Shown: in pieces, positions 5,826 to 12,691 of the stretch
Layout of the letters: every line of letters starts with the position of its first letter
Numbering within the stretch: the stretch's first letter is position 1
From: Pseudomonadota bacterium
GTDB taxonomy: Bacteria; Pseudomonadota; Gammaproteobacteria; Steroidobacterales; Steroidobacteraceae
Direction of reading: 5' to 3'
DNA: 13,527 nucleotides
Assembly: GCA_021838065.1 (NCBI GenBank)
Contig: JAKCEJ010000037.1
Coordinates: 1-13,527, forward strand
Translations under genes and position numbers: made by a program
Notes under the pieces: model-generated
What the model saw: only the letters and a program-made list of their open reading frames with translations
What the model was told of the DNA's origin: nothing
Databases searched by the model: none

Positions 5826-7160
5826 ATGCGCCGCCGGGGTCTTCTGAGCACTCACGACATGCAGACCGGGATAGAACCTCGTCGCAGCCTCGGTCTCGCG
5901 ATGACCACCTCGATGGTGGTCGGCAACATGGTCGGCTCCGGCGTGTTCCTCTTGCCCGCGGTGCTGGCCCTGTACGGCACCTACAGCCTGTGGGGCTGGA
6001 TGCTGAGCACCATCGGCGCCCTGACGCTGGCCTGGGTGTTCAGCAACCTGTCGCGGCGCTCGCCGCAGGCAGGCGGACCCTACGCCTATTCTCGAGACGC
6101 CTTCGGGGATTTCGCCGGCTTTCTGGTCGCCTGGATGTATTGGATCAGCATCGCCGCTGCGGTAGCCGCCATTTCCGTTGCGTTCGCGAGCTATCTCGTC
6201 CCATTGATACCGGCGATCGGCACGAGCCCTCTGGCTGGAGCAGGCGTTGCGCTGCTGGCGAGCTGGCTGCTGACCGGGGTCAATGTCTGGGGCATTCGCA
6301 CCGCCGGACGGCTCCAGCTCGTCACGGTGATCCTCAAGCTCTCACCGCTGCTGGTGCTGGCGCTATTCGGAAGCTTCTACTTCAACCCACACTTGCTCGC
6401 CTCCAGCGAGTCCGCCGGATCGCCGTTCAAGGCCATCAGCGCGTGCGCCGCGCTCACCATGTGGGCATTTCTGGGACTGGAATGCGGGACGATCCCGGCC
6501 GACCATGTGAAAGACCCGAGCAGAACCATACCTCGTGCCACGATGCTCGGCACCATTGTCGCCGCCGTCTTCTATATCGTGTGCACCACCGCGGTGATGG
6601 GCATCATCCCCGCTCAGACGCTCGCCCACTCCGATGCGCCTTTCGCCGACGCCGCAAGGCTCCTGTGGGGCGGATGGGCGGGCCGTGTGATCGCGCTCAC
6701 CGGCGCGATTTCCTGCTTCGGGGCGTTGAACGGCTGGATCCTGATGTCCGGCCAGTTCGCTCAGGCGGTCGCGCGTGACAATCTGTTCCCGAAGCTGTTC
6801 GCCCGGGAGCTGCGCCGGGGGACGCCCGCCGCCGGTCTGGTGTTCTCAAGCGCCATTGGCACGGCACTGATCGTCATGAATTACAGCAGCGGACTGGTGA
6901 ACACGTTCAAAATCGACATCCTGATCGCCACGCTGTTCACTCTGGTGCCGTACATGCTGTGTTCCATGGCTGAGATACTGTTCAGCGGCGGGAGCAGGCG
7001 GAACGTTCGCGACACCGCCCTGTCCCTGCTGGCCTTTGCGTTCGCGCTCTGGGCCACTGCGGGAACGGGCAAGGACTGCCTGTATTGGGGCACGCTGGTC
7101 ATACTGGCGGGGATTCCCGTCTATGTCTGGCAGAAGCGCAGCCCGCCTGCGCGCGCCTAG
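5826..7160 (+). CDS. APC-superfamily basic amino acid/polyamine transporter, AdiC-like
   Basis: This is an inner-membrane amino acid transporter of 444 aa with about 12 hydrophobic segments. It follows the Escherichia coli arginine/agmatine antiporter AdiC closely: MVVGNMVGSGVFLLPAVLA in TM1 (substrate backbone binding), GGPYAYSRDAFGDFAGF, LTMWAFLGLECG in TM6 (the aromatic gate Trp retained), GAISCFGALNGWILMSGQ in TM8 (second gate Trp retained), and TLVPYMLCSMAEIL. The TM3 Asn of AdiC appears to be replaced by a small hydrophobic residue, so substrate or exchange mode may differ. ATG 5859 is an alternative start; neither site has a strong ribosome binding site. Divergence from the DDAH gene suggests import of an arginine derivative, or exchange of arginine for citrulline or a similar product. 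Confidence 0.88.
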   Translation: MRRRGLLSTHDMQTGIEPRRSLGLAMTTSMVVGNMVGSGVFLLPAVLALYGTYSLWGWMLSTIGALTLAWVFSNLSRRSPQAGGPYAYSRDAFGDFAGFLVAWMYWISIAAAVAAISVAFASYLVPLIPAIGTSPLAGAGVALLASWLLTGVNVWGIRTAGRLQLVTVILKLSPLLVLALFGSFYFNPHLLASSESAGSPFKAISACAALTMWAFLGLECGTIPADHVKDPSRTIPRATMLGTIVAAVFYIVCTTAVMGIIPAQTLAHSDAPFADAARLLWGGWAGRVIALTGAISCFGALNGWILMSGQFAQAVARDNLFPKLFARELRRGTPAAGLVFSSAIGTALIVMNYSSGLVNTFKIDILIATLFTLVPYMLCSMAEILFSGGSRRNVRDTALSLLAFAFALWATAGTGKDCLYWGTLVILAGIPVYVWQKRSPPARA

Positions 7161-7393
7161 CCCTCGAGCTGGCGCTGAATGAGCAGCCGGGCGAGTCTCC
7201 CGGAGCGGCCCGTCGCATCGCGCAGACTCATCGGGCGCTGCGCAGATGGGTGGAAACAATTGAAGGAACACTCTGCCTGGCCAGTCGGAGCACACCGGAT
7301 CCCGCCGCGAGGCCTGCGAACGAACCATTGTGGCGCGCGCCGCGCCAGGGCGACCCGCCAAACATCCTGCGACGCCAAACCGGCGGCGTGACT
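7161..7393. other. Convergent intergenic region
   Basis: These 233 bases lie between the transporter and the end of the sigma54 activator gene. A small hairpin, CCGGG with a 7-base loop and CCCGG at 7187-7203, lies just after the transporter stop but has no T-run. I see no gene here: frames on both strands lack ribosome binding sites and family resemblance. Confidence 0.45.
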
Positions 7394-8782
7394 CTACCCG
7401 CGGTCGTCATGCCCCGCGTCAGAGTCTGCGTGCGTACCCGTCCCTGGCAGGCGTCCCGTGTTGCGAAGCCTCTCAACATATCGATAGAGCGTGCGCTCGC
7501 TGACGCCGAGGGCCTCGGCCGCCTCGCGGCGGTTGCCCGCGCAGCGCTCCAGAGCGGCGAGGACCGTGGCCTCATCGAGGCAGCGGCGCGACGCGGGCGC
7601 AGGGCCGGCGCCCCACGGCGGCCGTGGATCGGCGCCCGAGGCGGCCGGGCCCGAAAATGCGATGTGCCAGGGCTGAATCATTCCGCTTGCCGCGAGAACG
7701 ACGGCGCGCTCGATCACGTTGCGCAGCTCGCGCACGTTGCCGGGATACTCGTGATTGAGCAGCGCCTCGATGACATCGGGCGAGAGCGGCAATTGGCGCT
7801 CCCCCTCGGGGCTGCGCGCCAGGAAGTGCTCGGCGAGCGCAGGGATGTCGTCCTTGTGCTCCCGCAGCGCCGGCACGCGCACCGGGAACGGAGTCAGCCG
7901 GTAATACAGGTCCCTGCGGAACAGACCCTCTTCGACCATGGCCGCGATATCCCGGTTGGTGGCCGCGATCGCTCGTACCCGCACCTTAAGATAGTCTGTA
8001 CCCCCGACGCGCCGCACGGTGCCGGTCTCCAGGACACGCAGCAGCTTGCTCTGAAGCGGCAGCGGCAGATCCCCGATCTCGTCAATAAAGAGAGTCCCGC
8101 CATCGGCCGTCTCGAACAGCCCCTTCTTGCGCGCATCGGCCCCCGTGAAGGCACCCTTCTCATGGCCGAACAATTCGTTCTCGATGAGCTGGTCCCCGAG
8201 CGTGGCGCAGTCGACCACCACGAACGGCCCGTCGCCGCGCTGGGAATAATGATGAATGTAGGCGGCCACGCGCTCCTTGCCGACACCGCTCTCGCCGAGC
8301 AGCAGAACCGTCGTTTCCGTCGGCGCCACCCGCTGCAGCAGGCTCACCAGGTGAAGCATCGCGCGCGAGCGCCCGATCAACAGGCTCCCGGCGTCAACGG
8401 CGGACATCGGCGTGATCGGGTGAATGTATTCGCCGACGTAATCGATGCGGCCCTGCGGCCCCAGAATCGGCACCGCGTGCAGTTGCACCTGCTCGGTGTG
8501 GGTCTGATGGTAATGGATATGGAGCACGCCAACTTCGCTGCCCGTGCGCATCACCTCCTCGAGCGGACAGTGCTCCCCGTTGCGGCTGCACGGCAGTGCG
8601 GAGTGATGTGATATCTCATGGCAGCGCCGCCCCACCACTTCGTTCTCCGGGACCCCGTAGTGGCGGCAATAGGCGCTGTTCGCCGCCACGATCCGGTAGT
8701 CCTGGTCGATGACGACGAACGGCTCGGGAAACGTATCGAGGATCTGCTCGCAGCTCGGCTTGCTGACGGACCTGTCAGTCAT
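7394..8782 (-). CDS. Sigma54-dependent transcriptional activator, PAS-AAA+-Fis
   Basis: This is an enhancer-binding protein of 462 aa. There is no receiver domain; an N-terminal PAS sensor (about 10-125) contains a Cys/His cluster (C54, H55, H59, H60, C65, C72) in the pattern C-H-x3-H-H-x4-C-x6-CPL, followed by HIHYHQTH. The AAA+ domain has Walker A GESGVGKE (163-170), the sigma54-contacting loop GAFTGA (210-215) and Walker B GGTLFIDEIGDLP (228-240). The C-terminus is a Fis-type helix-turn-helix (NRREAAEALGVSERTLYRYV, 417-436). Start ATG 8782 follows GAGGGA by eight bases. The gene is divergent from the dsrE-tusA-sqr operon, which has a sigma54 promoter, so it most likely activates that operon. 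Metal, heme or thiol redox sensing by the PAS cluster is inference. Confidence 0.92.
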   Translation of the reverse strand: MTDRSVSKPSCEQILDTFPEPFVVIDQDYRIVAANSAYCRHYGVPENEVVGRRCHEISHHSALPCSRNGEHCPLEEVMRTGSEVGVLHIHYHQTHTEQVQLHAVPILGPQGRIDYVGEYIHPITPMSAVDAGSLLIGRSRAMLHLVSLLQRVAPTETTVLLLGESGVGKERVAAYIHHYSQRGDGPFVVVDCATLGDQLIENELFGHEKGAFTGADARKKGLFETADGGTLFIDEIGDLPLPLQSKLLRVLETGTVRRVGGTDYLKVRVRAIAATNRDIAAMVEEGLFRRDLYYRLTPFPVRVPALREHKDDIPALAEHFLARSPEGERQLPLSPDVIEALLNHEYPGNVRELRNVIERAVVLAASGMIQPWHIAFSGPAASGADPRPPWGAGPAPASRRCLDEATVLAALERCAGNRREAAEALGVSERTLYRYVERLRNTGRLPGTGTHADSDAGHDDRG

Positions 8783-8810
8783 GACACATTTCCCTCAATT
8801 GACATGACAC
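8773..8810. promoter_or_regulatory. Cluster of TGACA half-sites, possible enhancer (UAS) of the sigma54 activator
   Basis: TGTCA-GTCA-TGACA at 8773-8786 is an inverted repeat, and TGACA-TGACA at 8800-8809 is a tandem pair. CATGACAC therefore occurs twice, 23 bases apart. The cluster overlaps the start codon of the activator and lies about 170-200 bases upstream of the predicted transcription start of the sulfur operon, a usual distance for enhancer sites of sigma54 activators. It could also serve autoregulation. The repeats are seen; the binding role is inferred. Confidence 0.45.
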
Positions 8811-9138
8811 GGGCCTCACGCTGGCATGCACCGCAGGCCCCGTCAAGCCAGAGCGTCGGCGACACGGCAGCGTCGCGGTGACGAGATCCTGCGCTCGGGG
8901 CATGGCTTGCGGTGCAGCCCGCGGCAGCGTCGGACATCGTCCCCAGCGCACCTGTGGCATGGTTCTTGTAGTGACAGGCCGCGCCTCGAGGCGTGTACTT
9001 GAGGAGAGAGGCGGCAGCCGGCGGGAATCGGCCATGGGCGGGTGTGCCCTCAGGCTCATCGGCGCCCTCGGCCAGCCACTCCTTCTGATGCGACACCCCG
9101 GCGTCGCGCTCAACCTGACCGGCCGAGAGGAACATACG
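8783..9138. other. Divergent regulatory region between activator and sulfur operon
   Basis: This 356-base gap holds the TGACA half-site cluster at its left end and the sigma54 promoter at 8955-8970. The first operon gene is in an open frame that reaches back to 8878, but this stretch would place coding sequence across the promoter and has no good ribosome binding site, so I treat it as a leader of about 160 bases. No further element is evident. Confidence 0.6.
8955..8970 (+). promoter_or_regulatory. Sigma54 (-24/-12) promoter of the dsrE-tusA-sqr operon
   Basis: TGGCATGGTTCTTGTA matches the consensus TGGCACG-N4-TTGCA at all but two of the defined positions (T for the C in the -24 element and T for the C in the -12 element), with the required GG-N10 spacing. 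Predicted transcription starts near 8981. It points towards the sulfur operon and lies beside the gene for a sigma54 activator, which strengthens the call. Confidence 0.75.
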
Positions 9139-9528
9139 ATGCCAAACAGACTCAGTCTCCTGTGCGTCTCAGGATCGCGCGAGAAAATGCAGATGGCCGC
9201 CATGGTCGCCGCCACGGCCGGGGCCCTCGGTACGGAGGTCATCGTGTTTCTCTCGATGAACGCGCTTGGGTATTTCGTGCGCGGTGAGGCGCCCAAAGCA
9301 CCCGCCGAGGGCGACATGGGGCGCCTGATGGCCGAGAAGAACGTTCCGTCCTTCCGGCACCTGTTCGAGCAGGCCAAGGACCTTGGCGGTGCGCGCCTCT
9401 ATGCCTGCTCCATGGCCATGGACCTGCTTGGCCTCGAGGAGGGCCGGCTCGAGTCCTGTATCGAGGGCCCGATGGGCATGACGCGCTTTCTGAGTGACGC
9501 CTCCGGCGGCCAGATCCTCGTGTTTTGA
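9139..9528 (+). CDS. DsrE-like (DsrE2-type) sulfur carrier family protein
   Basis: This protein of the DsrE/DsrF fold has 129 aa and probably handles persulfide sulfur together with the TusA-like protein encoded next. The fold begins with LSLLCVSGSREKMQMAAMVA; further motifs are GTEVIVFLSMNAL, RLYACSMAMDLLGL and EGPMGMTRFL. Candidate sulfur-binding cysteines are C9, C90 (in YACSMAM, the position typical of DsrE2 proteins) and C107. Hydrophobic stretches near 18-42 could associate with the membrane, as proposed for DsrE2 proteins. The start is set by GAGAGGA seven bases before ATG 9139. It is the first gene of an operon with tusA, sqr and DUF1641, downstream of a sigma54 promoter. Confidence 0.85.
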   Translation: MPNRLSLLCVSGSREKMQMAAMVAATAGALGTEVIVFLSMNALGYFVRGEAPKAPAEGDMGRLMAEKNVPSFRHLFEQAKDLGGARLYACSMAMDLLGLEEGRLESCIEGPMGMTRFLSDASGGQILVF

Positions 9529-9549
9529 AGCGCAAGGAGAACGATCGCC

Positions 9550-9786
9550 ATGGTCAACGAGAAAATCAAAGTCATCGACGCCACCGGCAGCTTCTGCCCC
9601 GGCCCGCTGATGGAGCTGATCGCGCAACTGAAGGAGGCCGAGATCGGCGAGGTCCTCGAGCTGCTCTCCTCCGACAAGGGCTCCGCGCAGGATGTGCCCG
9701 TGTGGATCAATAAAGTCGGTCACGAGATGCTCGGCAGCGAGGAGAGCGGCGGGGTCTGGCACATCCGGGTACGCAAATTGAAGTAG
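9550..9786 (+). CDS. tusA: TusA-family sulfurtransferase
   Basis: This 78-aa protein is of normal TusA/SirA/YedF length. The signature CPGPLMELIAQLKEA places the sulfur-carrying cysteine at C16 in the Cys-Pro-x-Pro motif at the start of the first helix. TusA proteins accept sulfane sulfur as a persulfide and pass it to partners, including DsrE-type proteins and, in sulfur oxidisers, the cytoplasmic oxidation machinery. The ribosome binding site AAGGAGA lies nine bases before the ATG and 21 bases separate it from dsrE, so the two are co-transcribed. The symbol is by family: in this context it is probably a dissimilatory paralogue rather than the tRNA-thiolation enzyme. Confidence 0.88.
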   Translation: MVNEKIKVIDATGSFCPGPLMELIAQLKEAEIGEVLELLSSDKGSAQDVPVWINKVGHEMLGSEESGGVWHIRVRKLK

Positions 9787-9839
9787 TCCGCACGACGCAC
9801 GGGATTCTCCAACAACGACACAAGCCTCAGGAGATTGCC

Positions 9840-10973
9840 ATGAAGATACTGATCGTAGGCGGCGGCATGGGGGGCACCATACTCGCCAATAACCTCGCTC
9901 GCCGGCTGCACGAGGAGCTGCACGCAGCCAAGGCGCGCATCACCATGCTTTCGGCATCGGAACGGCACATGTATCAACCGGGGCTGCTTTACGTCGCGCT
10001 CGGGCAGATGATGCCGGACGAGCTCTACCGCGACCAGCGGCGTCTGCTCGAGCCCGAAATCGAATTCCATGTGGATCCCGTCGAGGAATTCCGCCTCGAT
10101 CAGAACCAGGTCCGCACCAAGAGCGGCAAAACCTACCCTTACGATGTGCTCGTGATCGCCACCGGCTCGCGGATTTTCCTCGAAGGGACGCCGGGCCTGA
10201 GTGAATCCGCAGAATGCTTCTACACCGAGCAGTCCGCCGTGCACATGTTCAAGCGCCTGCAGGAATTTCAGGGCGGGCGCGTGGTGATCAGCGTCGGCGT
10301 TCCGCACAAATGCCCGATGGCGCCGCTCGAGATCACCTTCATGCTGCACGACTATTTCAAGGATCGCGGCATCCTCGAGAAGACCCAGATCCACTACACG
10401 TACCCGATCGGCCGCACGCACAGCCTGGAGAACGTCGCCAAGTGGGCGACACCCGAGTTCGAGCGGCTCGGCATCACCTACGAGACATTGTTCAATCTCA
10501 AGGAAGTCGACGGCCGCGGCAAGGTGATCCGCAGCGAGGAAGGGACGGAGACGCCATACGATCTTCTGATCTCGATTCCCGCGCACAAGGGGATGGAAGT
10601 GATCGAGAAGAACGGTTTGGGCAAGGGCGGCTGGATCCCCACCGACCGCTACCGCCTCAACATGGAGGGTCGGGACAACGTCTTCGTGCTTGGCGACACC
10701 ACCAACCTGCCGATCAGCAAGGCCGGTTCCACGGCGCACTTCGAGGCCGATACCCTGGCGGGGAATCTCGCGGCGATGGTCAAGATCGGCTCCCCGGTGC
10801 GCAACTACGACGGCAAGGTGTTCTGCTTCATCGAGGCGGGCAAGGACCGGGCCACCTATGCGATGTTCGACTATCAGCACCCCCCCAGCCCCAAGGCACC
10901 GACGAAGTCCATGCATTGGTTCAAGACCGCCTATAACAGGCTTTATTGGGCCTCCGCCCGCGGCTTGCTCTAA
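9840..10973 (+). CDS. sqr: Sulfide:quinone oxidoreductase-like flavoprotein
   Basis: This FAD-dependent disulfide oxidoreductase of the SQR/flavocytochrome c sulfide dehydrogenase group has 377 aa. The FAD-binding motif is ILIVGGGMGG (3-12), with YDVLVIATGS (101-110) and the C-terminal flavin site VFVLGDTTNL. Three cysteines, C126, C158 (in PHKCPMAP) and C329 (in VFCFIEAG), correspond to the trio known for Acidithiobacillus ferrooxidans SQR (128, 160, 356); the first two have the same spacing. The C-terminus KSMHWFKTAYNRLYW resembles the amphipathic helix that holds SQR on the membrane. It would oxidise sulfide to protein-bound polysulfide, reduce quinone, and pass sulfur to the TusA/DsrE pair encoded upstream. 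AGGAG lies six bases before the ATG. Another persulfide-handling activity is possible. Confidence 0.85.
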   Translation: MKILIVGGGMGGTILANNLARRLHEELHAAKARITMLSASERHMYQPGLLYVALGQMMPDELYRDQRRLLEPEIEFHVDPVEEFRLDQNQVRTKSGKTYPYDVLVIATGSRIFLEGTPGLSESAECFYTEQSAVHMFKRLQEFQGGRVVISVGVPHKCPMAPLEITFMLHDYFKDRGILEKTQIHYTYPIGRTHSLENVAKWATPEFERLGITYETLFNLKEVDGRGKVIRSEEGTETPYDLLISIPAHKGMEVIEKNGLGKGGWIPTDRYRLNMEGRDNVFVLGDTTNLPISKAGSTAHFEADTLAGNLAAMVKIGSPVRNYDGKVFCFIEAGKDRATYAMFDYQHPPSPKAPTKSMHWFKTAYNRLYWASARGLL

Positions 10974-10984
10974 GGAGAGGCGTC

Positions 10985-11545
10985 ATGAGCGAGACACAGA
11001 CGGCGGGAACCCCGAGTCAGGCCGAGGAGATCGGATCCTTCGTGGCGAGCGCCCGCGATGCGCTGACCGATGACATGGTCGGTCGGCTGGCGGGGACTTT
11101 CGGCGAGGCGCTCGATGTGCTGGACCGCATCAATCGCAGCCGCCTGGAGCAGGCGCTGCCGGCGATCACGCGACTCGTGGAGAACGGAGATCTCGACCGG
11201 ATCGTGCACCTGGCGCGCTTGTTCGGCGCCGCTGAGGATGCTCTCACCGAGGAGATGATCGCGCGCCTCGCCGGTGTTGCGACCGATGCTCTGTCACTGC
11301 TCGAGCAGCTGACTCGCAACAATGCGCTCGGGCAGATTCTCACCTTCCTGCTGCGGCCGGAAGTACAGAACGTCCTGGTCAGTTGGGGCGAGGCGCTGCT
11401 CGCGGCGAGCAATGAATATCAAAAGTTGCCGCCGCCGAAAGGAGGACTCAGCGGCGCGTGGCGCCTGCTCGGCGATCCGAACAACCAGCAGGCAATGCAA
11501 TTCTTCGGCCTATTCGGCAAGCAGCTCCAGGGTCAGCGCTCCTGA
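10985..11545 (+). CDS. DUF1641 domain protein
   Basis: This 186-aa, mostly helical, acidic protein is without membrane segments. It contains two similar helical units, DALTDDMVGRLAGTFGEALDVLD (about 26-48) and DALTEEMIARLAGVATDALSLLE (about 85-107), suggesting an internal duplication, and ends with the DUF1641-like GAWRLLGDPNNQQAMQFFGLF. The function of DUF1641 proteins is not established; they are often encoded next to SQR-like or formate dehydrogenase genes and may act as accessory or assembly proteins. The ribosome binding site AAGGAGAGG overlaps the sqr stop codon, so it is translationally linked to sqr and is the last gene of the operon. Confidence 0.78.
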   Translation: MSETQTAGTPSQAEEIGSFVASARDALTDDMVGRLAGTFGEALDVLDRINRSRLEQALPAITRLVENGDLDRIVHLARLFGAAEDALTEEMIARLAGVATDALSLLEQLTRNNALGQILTFLLRPEVQNVLVSWGEALLAASNEYQKLPPPKGGLSGAWRLLGDPNNQQAMQFFGLFGKQLQGQRS

Positions 11546-11560
11546 GGCGCGCCGCGGCAG

Positions 11561-11595
11561 GGCACCTGGCATATCGGCACGGTATGCCAGGTGCC
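11561..11595. terminator. Bidirectional stem-loop between the sulfur operon and the LysR gene
   Basis: GGCACCTGGCATA (11561-11573) and its perfect reverse complement TATGCCAGGTGCC (11583-11595) form a 13-bp stem with a 9-base loop. It lies between two convergent genes, 15 bases after the DUF1641 stop and about 30 bases beyond the LysR stop. No T-run follows on either strand, so it may end transcription with help from Rho or act as an mRNA-stabilising stem. Confidence 0.7.
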
Positions 11596-11626
11596 TCACG
11601 CGGACCGCATTCCCGCTGGGCGGCGC

Positions 11627-12520
11627 TCAGCGTGCATCGGCCTCGCCGCTCAGGTGCGCGATGAGCGCTTTCTGCGCCGGCGTCGCATGGCGGTCCCGGT
11701 GGCGCACCAGTGCGTATTCCCGCTGCGGCAATTCAATCGGAATCTCGCTGAGCCTGCCGGCCGCAATAGCCGACGCCACGACATGACGCGAGATGATGGT
11801 CGCGCCCACGCCGGCTTCCACCGCTTCGCGCACGGCCTCATTGCCGGGTAACTCGAGGAAAATGTTGAGATCATCGAGCGAGAGGCCCTCGCGGGTCGCC
11901 AGATCCTCAAGGCCTCGCCGAGTACCCGATCCGGGCTCTCGGATCACCCAGTTGAGCGCACCCAGATCGACGCCTCCCGAGGGCTTCACCGGCAGTGGCT
12001 CGCGATTTGCAGCCACCACCAGGACCATCTGATCTTGGTCGAGCCGCGTGCGCAGCAGCGCGGGGTGCTGCGTCGGGCCTTCGACGAGCCCGATACTCAC
12101 CTCGCCATCGGCGACTGCACTCTCGACCTCCCGGGTGTTACGGATCACCACGTTGAGCCGGACCCGGGGATTTGCCGTGTGAAACGCGGCGAGCCTTCTG
12201 GGCAGCCAGTAGGTCGCGATGGTCTGACTGGCGGCAAGGGCGATCGGGCCGGACGGGCAGCCCGCCAGATCCTGCAGCACCGTGCGTGCCATCGACGCCC
12301 GGTCCAGCACCGCGCGCGCCTCGCGCAGGAATGTCCGGCCCGCTTCGGTGAGCTGGATCCCCCGCCCCACCCGGTCGAAGAGCTTGATTTGATAGGACTC
12401 CTCCAGTGCCGCAATCGCGGCCGACGCGGCCGACTGGCTCATGTGGAGCGCCTCGGCAGCGCGCGTGACATGCCCTCGCTCGGCTACTTCGACGAAGACG
12501 CACAGTTGATCTAAAGTCAC
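11627..12520 (-). CDS. LysR-type transcriptional regulator
   Basis: This LysR-family regulator of 297 aa starts at GTG 12520. The winged helix-turn-helix is at 15-60 (GHVTRAAEALHMSQSAASAA, then LFDRVGRGIQLTEAG), and the effector-binding domain begins near SGPIALAASQTIATYWLPRRL and contains EVSIGLVEGP. The overall pattern resembles the CysL/CbbR side of the family. There is no ribosome binding site before the GTG and the upstream DNA is AT-rich, so translation may be leaderless or weak. It is divergent from aprM-aprB, and a T-N11-A box in the shared region makes it the probable regulator of the apr operon and of itself. The effector is unknown. Confidence 0.92.
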   Translation of the reverse strand: MTLDQLCVFVEVAERGHVTRAAEALHMSQSAASAAIAALEESYQIKLFDRVGRGIQLTEAGRTFLREARAVLDRASMARTVLQDLAGCPSGPIALAASQTIATYWLPRRLAAFHTANPRVRLNVVIRNTREVESAVADGEVSIGLVEGPTQHPALLRTRLDQDQMVLVVAANREPLPVKPSGGVDLGALNWVIREPGSGTRRGLEDLATREGLSLDDLNIFLELPGNEAVREAVEAGVGATIISRHVVASAIAAGRLSEIPIELPQREYALVRHRDRHATPAQKALIAHLSGEADAR

Positions 12521-12544
12521 AATTAATCAATTCAAAATATGAGA

Positions 12545-12571
12545 ATAATGCATTATATCGATTAAAACGAT
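12545..12571. promoter_or_regulatory. LysR operator: palindrome plus T-N11-A box
   Basis: ATCG-N7-CGAT at 12557-12571 contains the LysR-type T-N11-A interrupted palindrome (TCG-N7-CGA). Immediately to its left is a perfect 12-bp palindrome, ATAATGCATTAT (12545-12556). Both lie in a strikingly AT-rich island of about 60 bp in an otherwise GC-rich window, between a LysR gene and the aprM promoter, as expected for recognition and activation sites. Confidence 0.6.
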
Positions 12572-12573
12572 TA

Positions 12574-12602
12574 TTGCTAACCGCGACGCCCAGGGATAGA
12601 GT
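12574..12602 (+). promoter_or_regulatory. Sigma70-like promoter of aprM
   Basis: TTGCTA (12574-12579), a 17-base spacer and TAGAGT (12597-12602) form a -35/-10 pair, each matching four of six consensus bases. The LysR box ends three bases upstream of the -35 element, a position suited to activation. Transcription would start near 12609, which argues against the earliest possible aprM start (TTG 12605). Confidence 0.5.
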
Positions 12603-12691
12603 TTTTGCCGCTTTGGGGGCCGGGCAATTCCGGATGGGGATTGCGAACCCGCAAGGCGCTGAAAACCGACGCTCTTTTTGGGGGTCCGACC

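Noticed and set aside
5822..6778. Plus-strand frame overlapping the transporter in another phase
   Set aside because: The transporter frame has membrane segments and AdiC motifs throughout; the other phase is Arg/His-rich noise.
7157..7378. Possible small genes in the transporter/activator gap
   Set aside because: Frames on both strands lack ribosome binding sites and resemble no family; treated as noncoding.
7085..8611. Plus-strand frame of 508 codons across the sigma54 activator
   Set aside because: Antisense of a protein with complete AAA+ motifs; no domain of its own.
8878..9138. N-terminal extension of the DsrE-like protein
   Set aside because: It would run across the sigma54 promoter; the DsrE fold and a good ribosome binding site both place the start at 9139.
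9720..10916. Minus-strand frame of 398 codons opposite sqr
   Set aside because: Shadow of the flavoprotein gene, whose FAD motifs and cysteines are clear.
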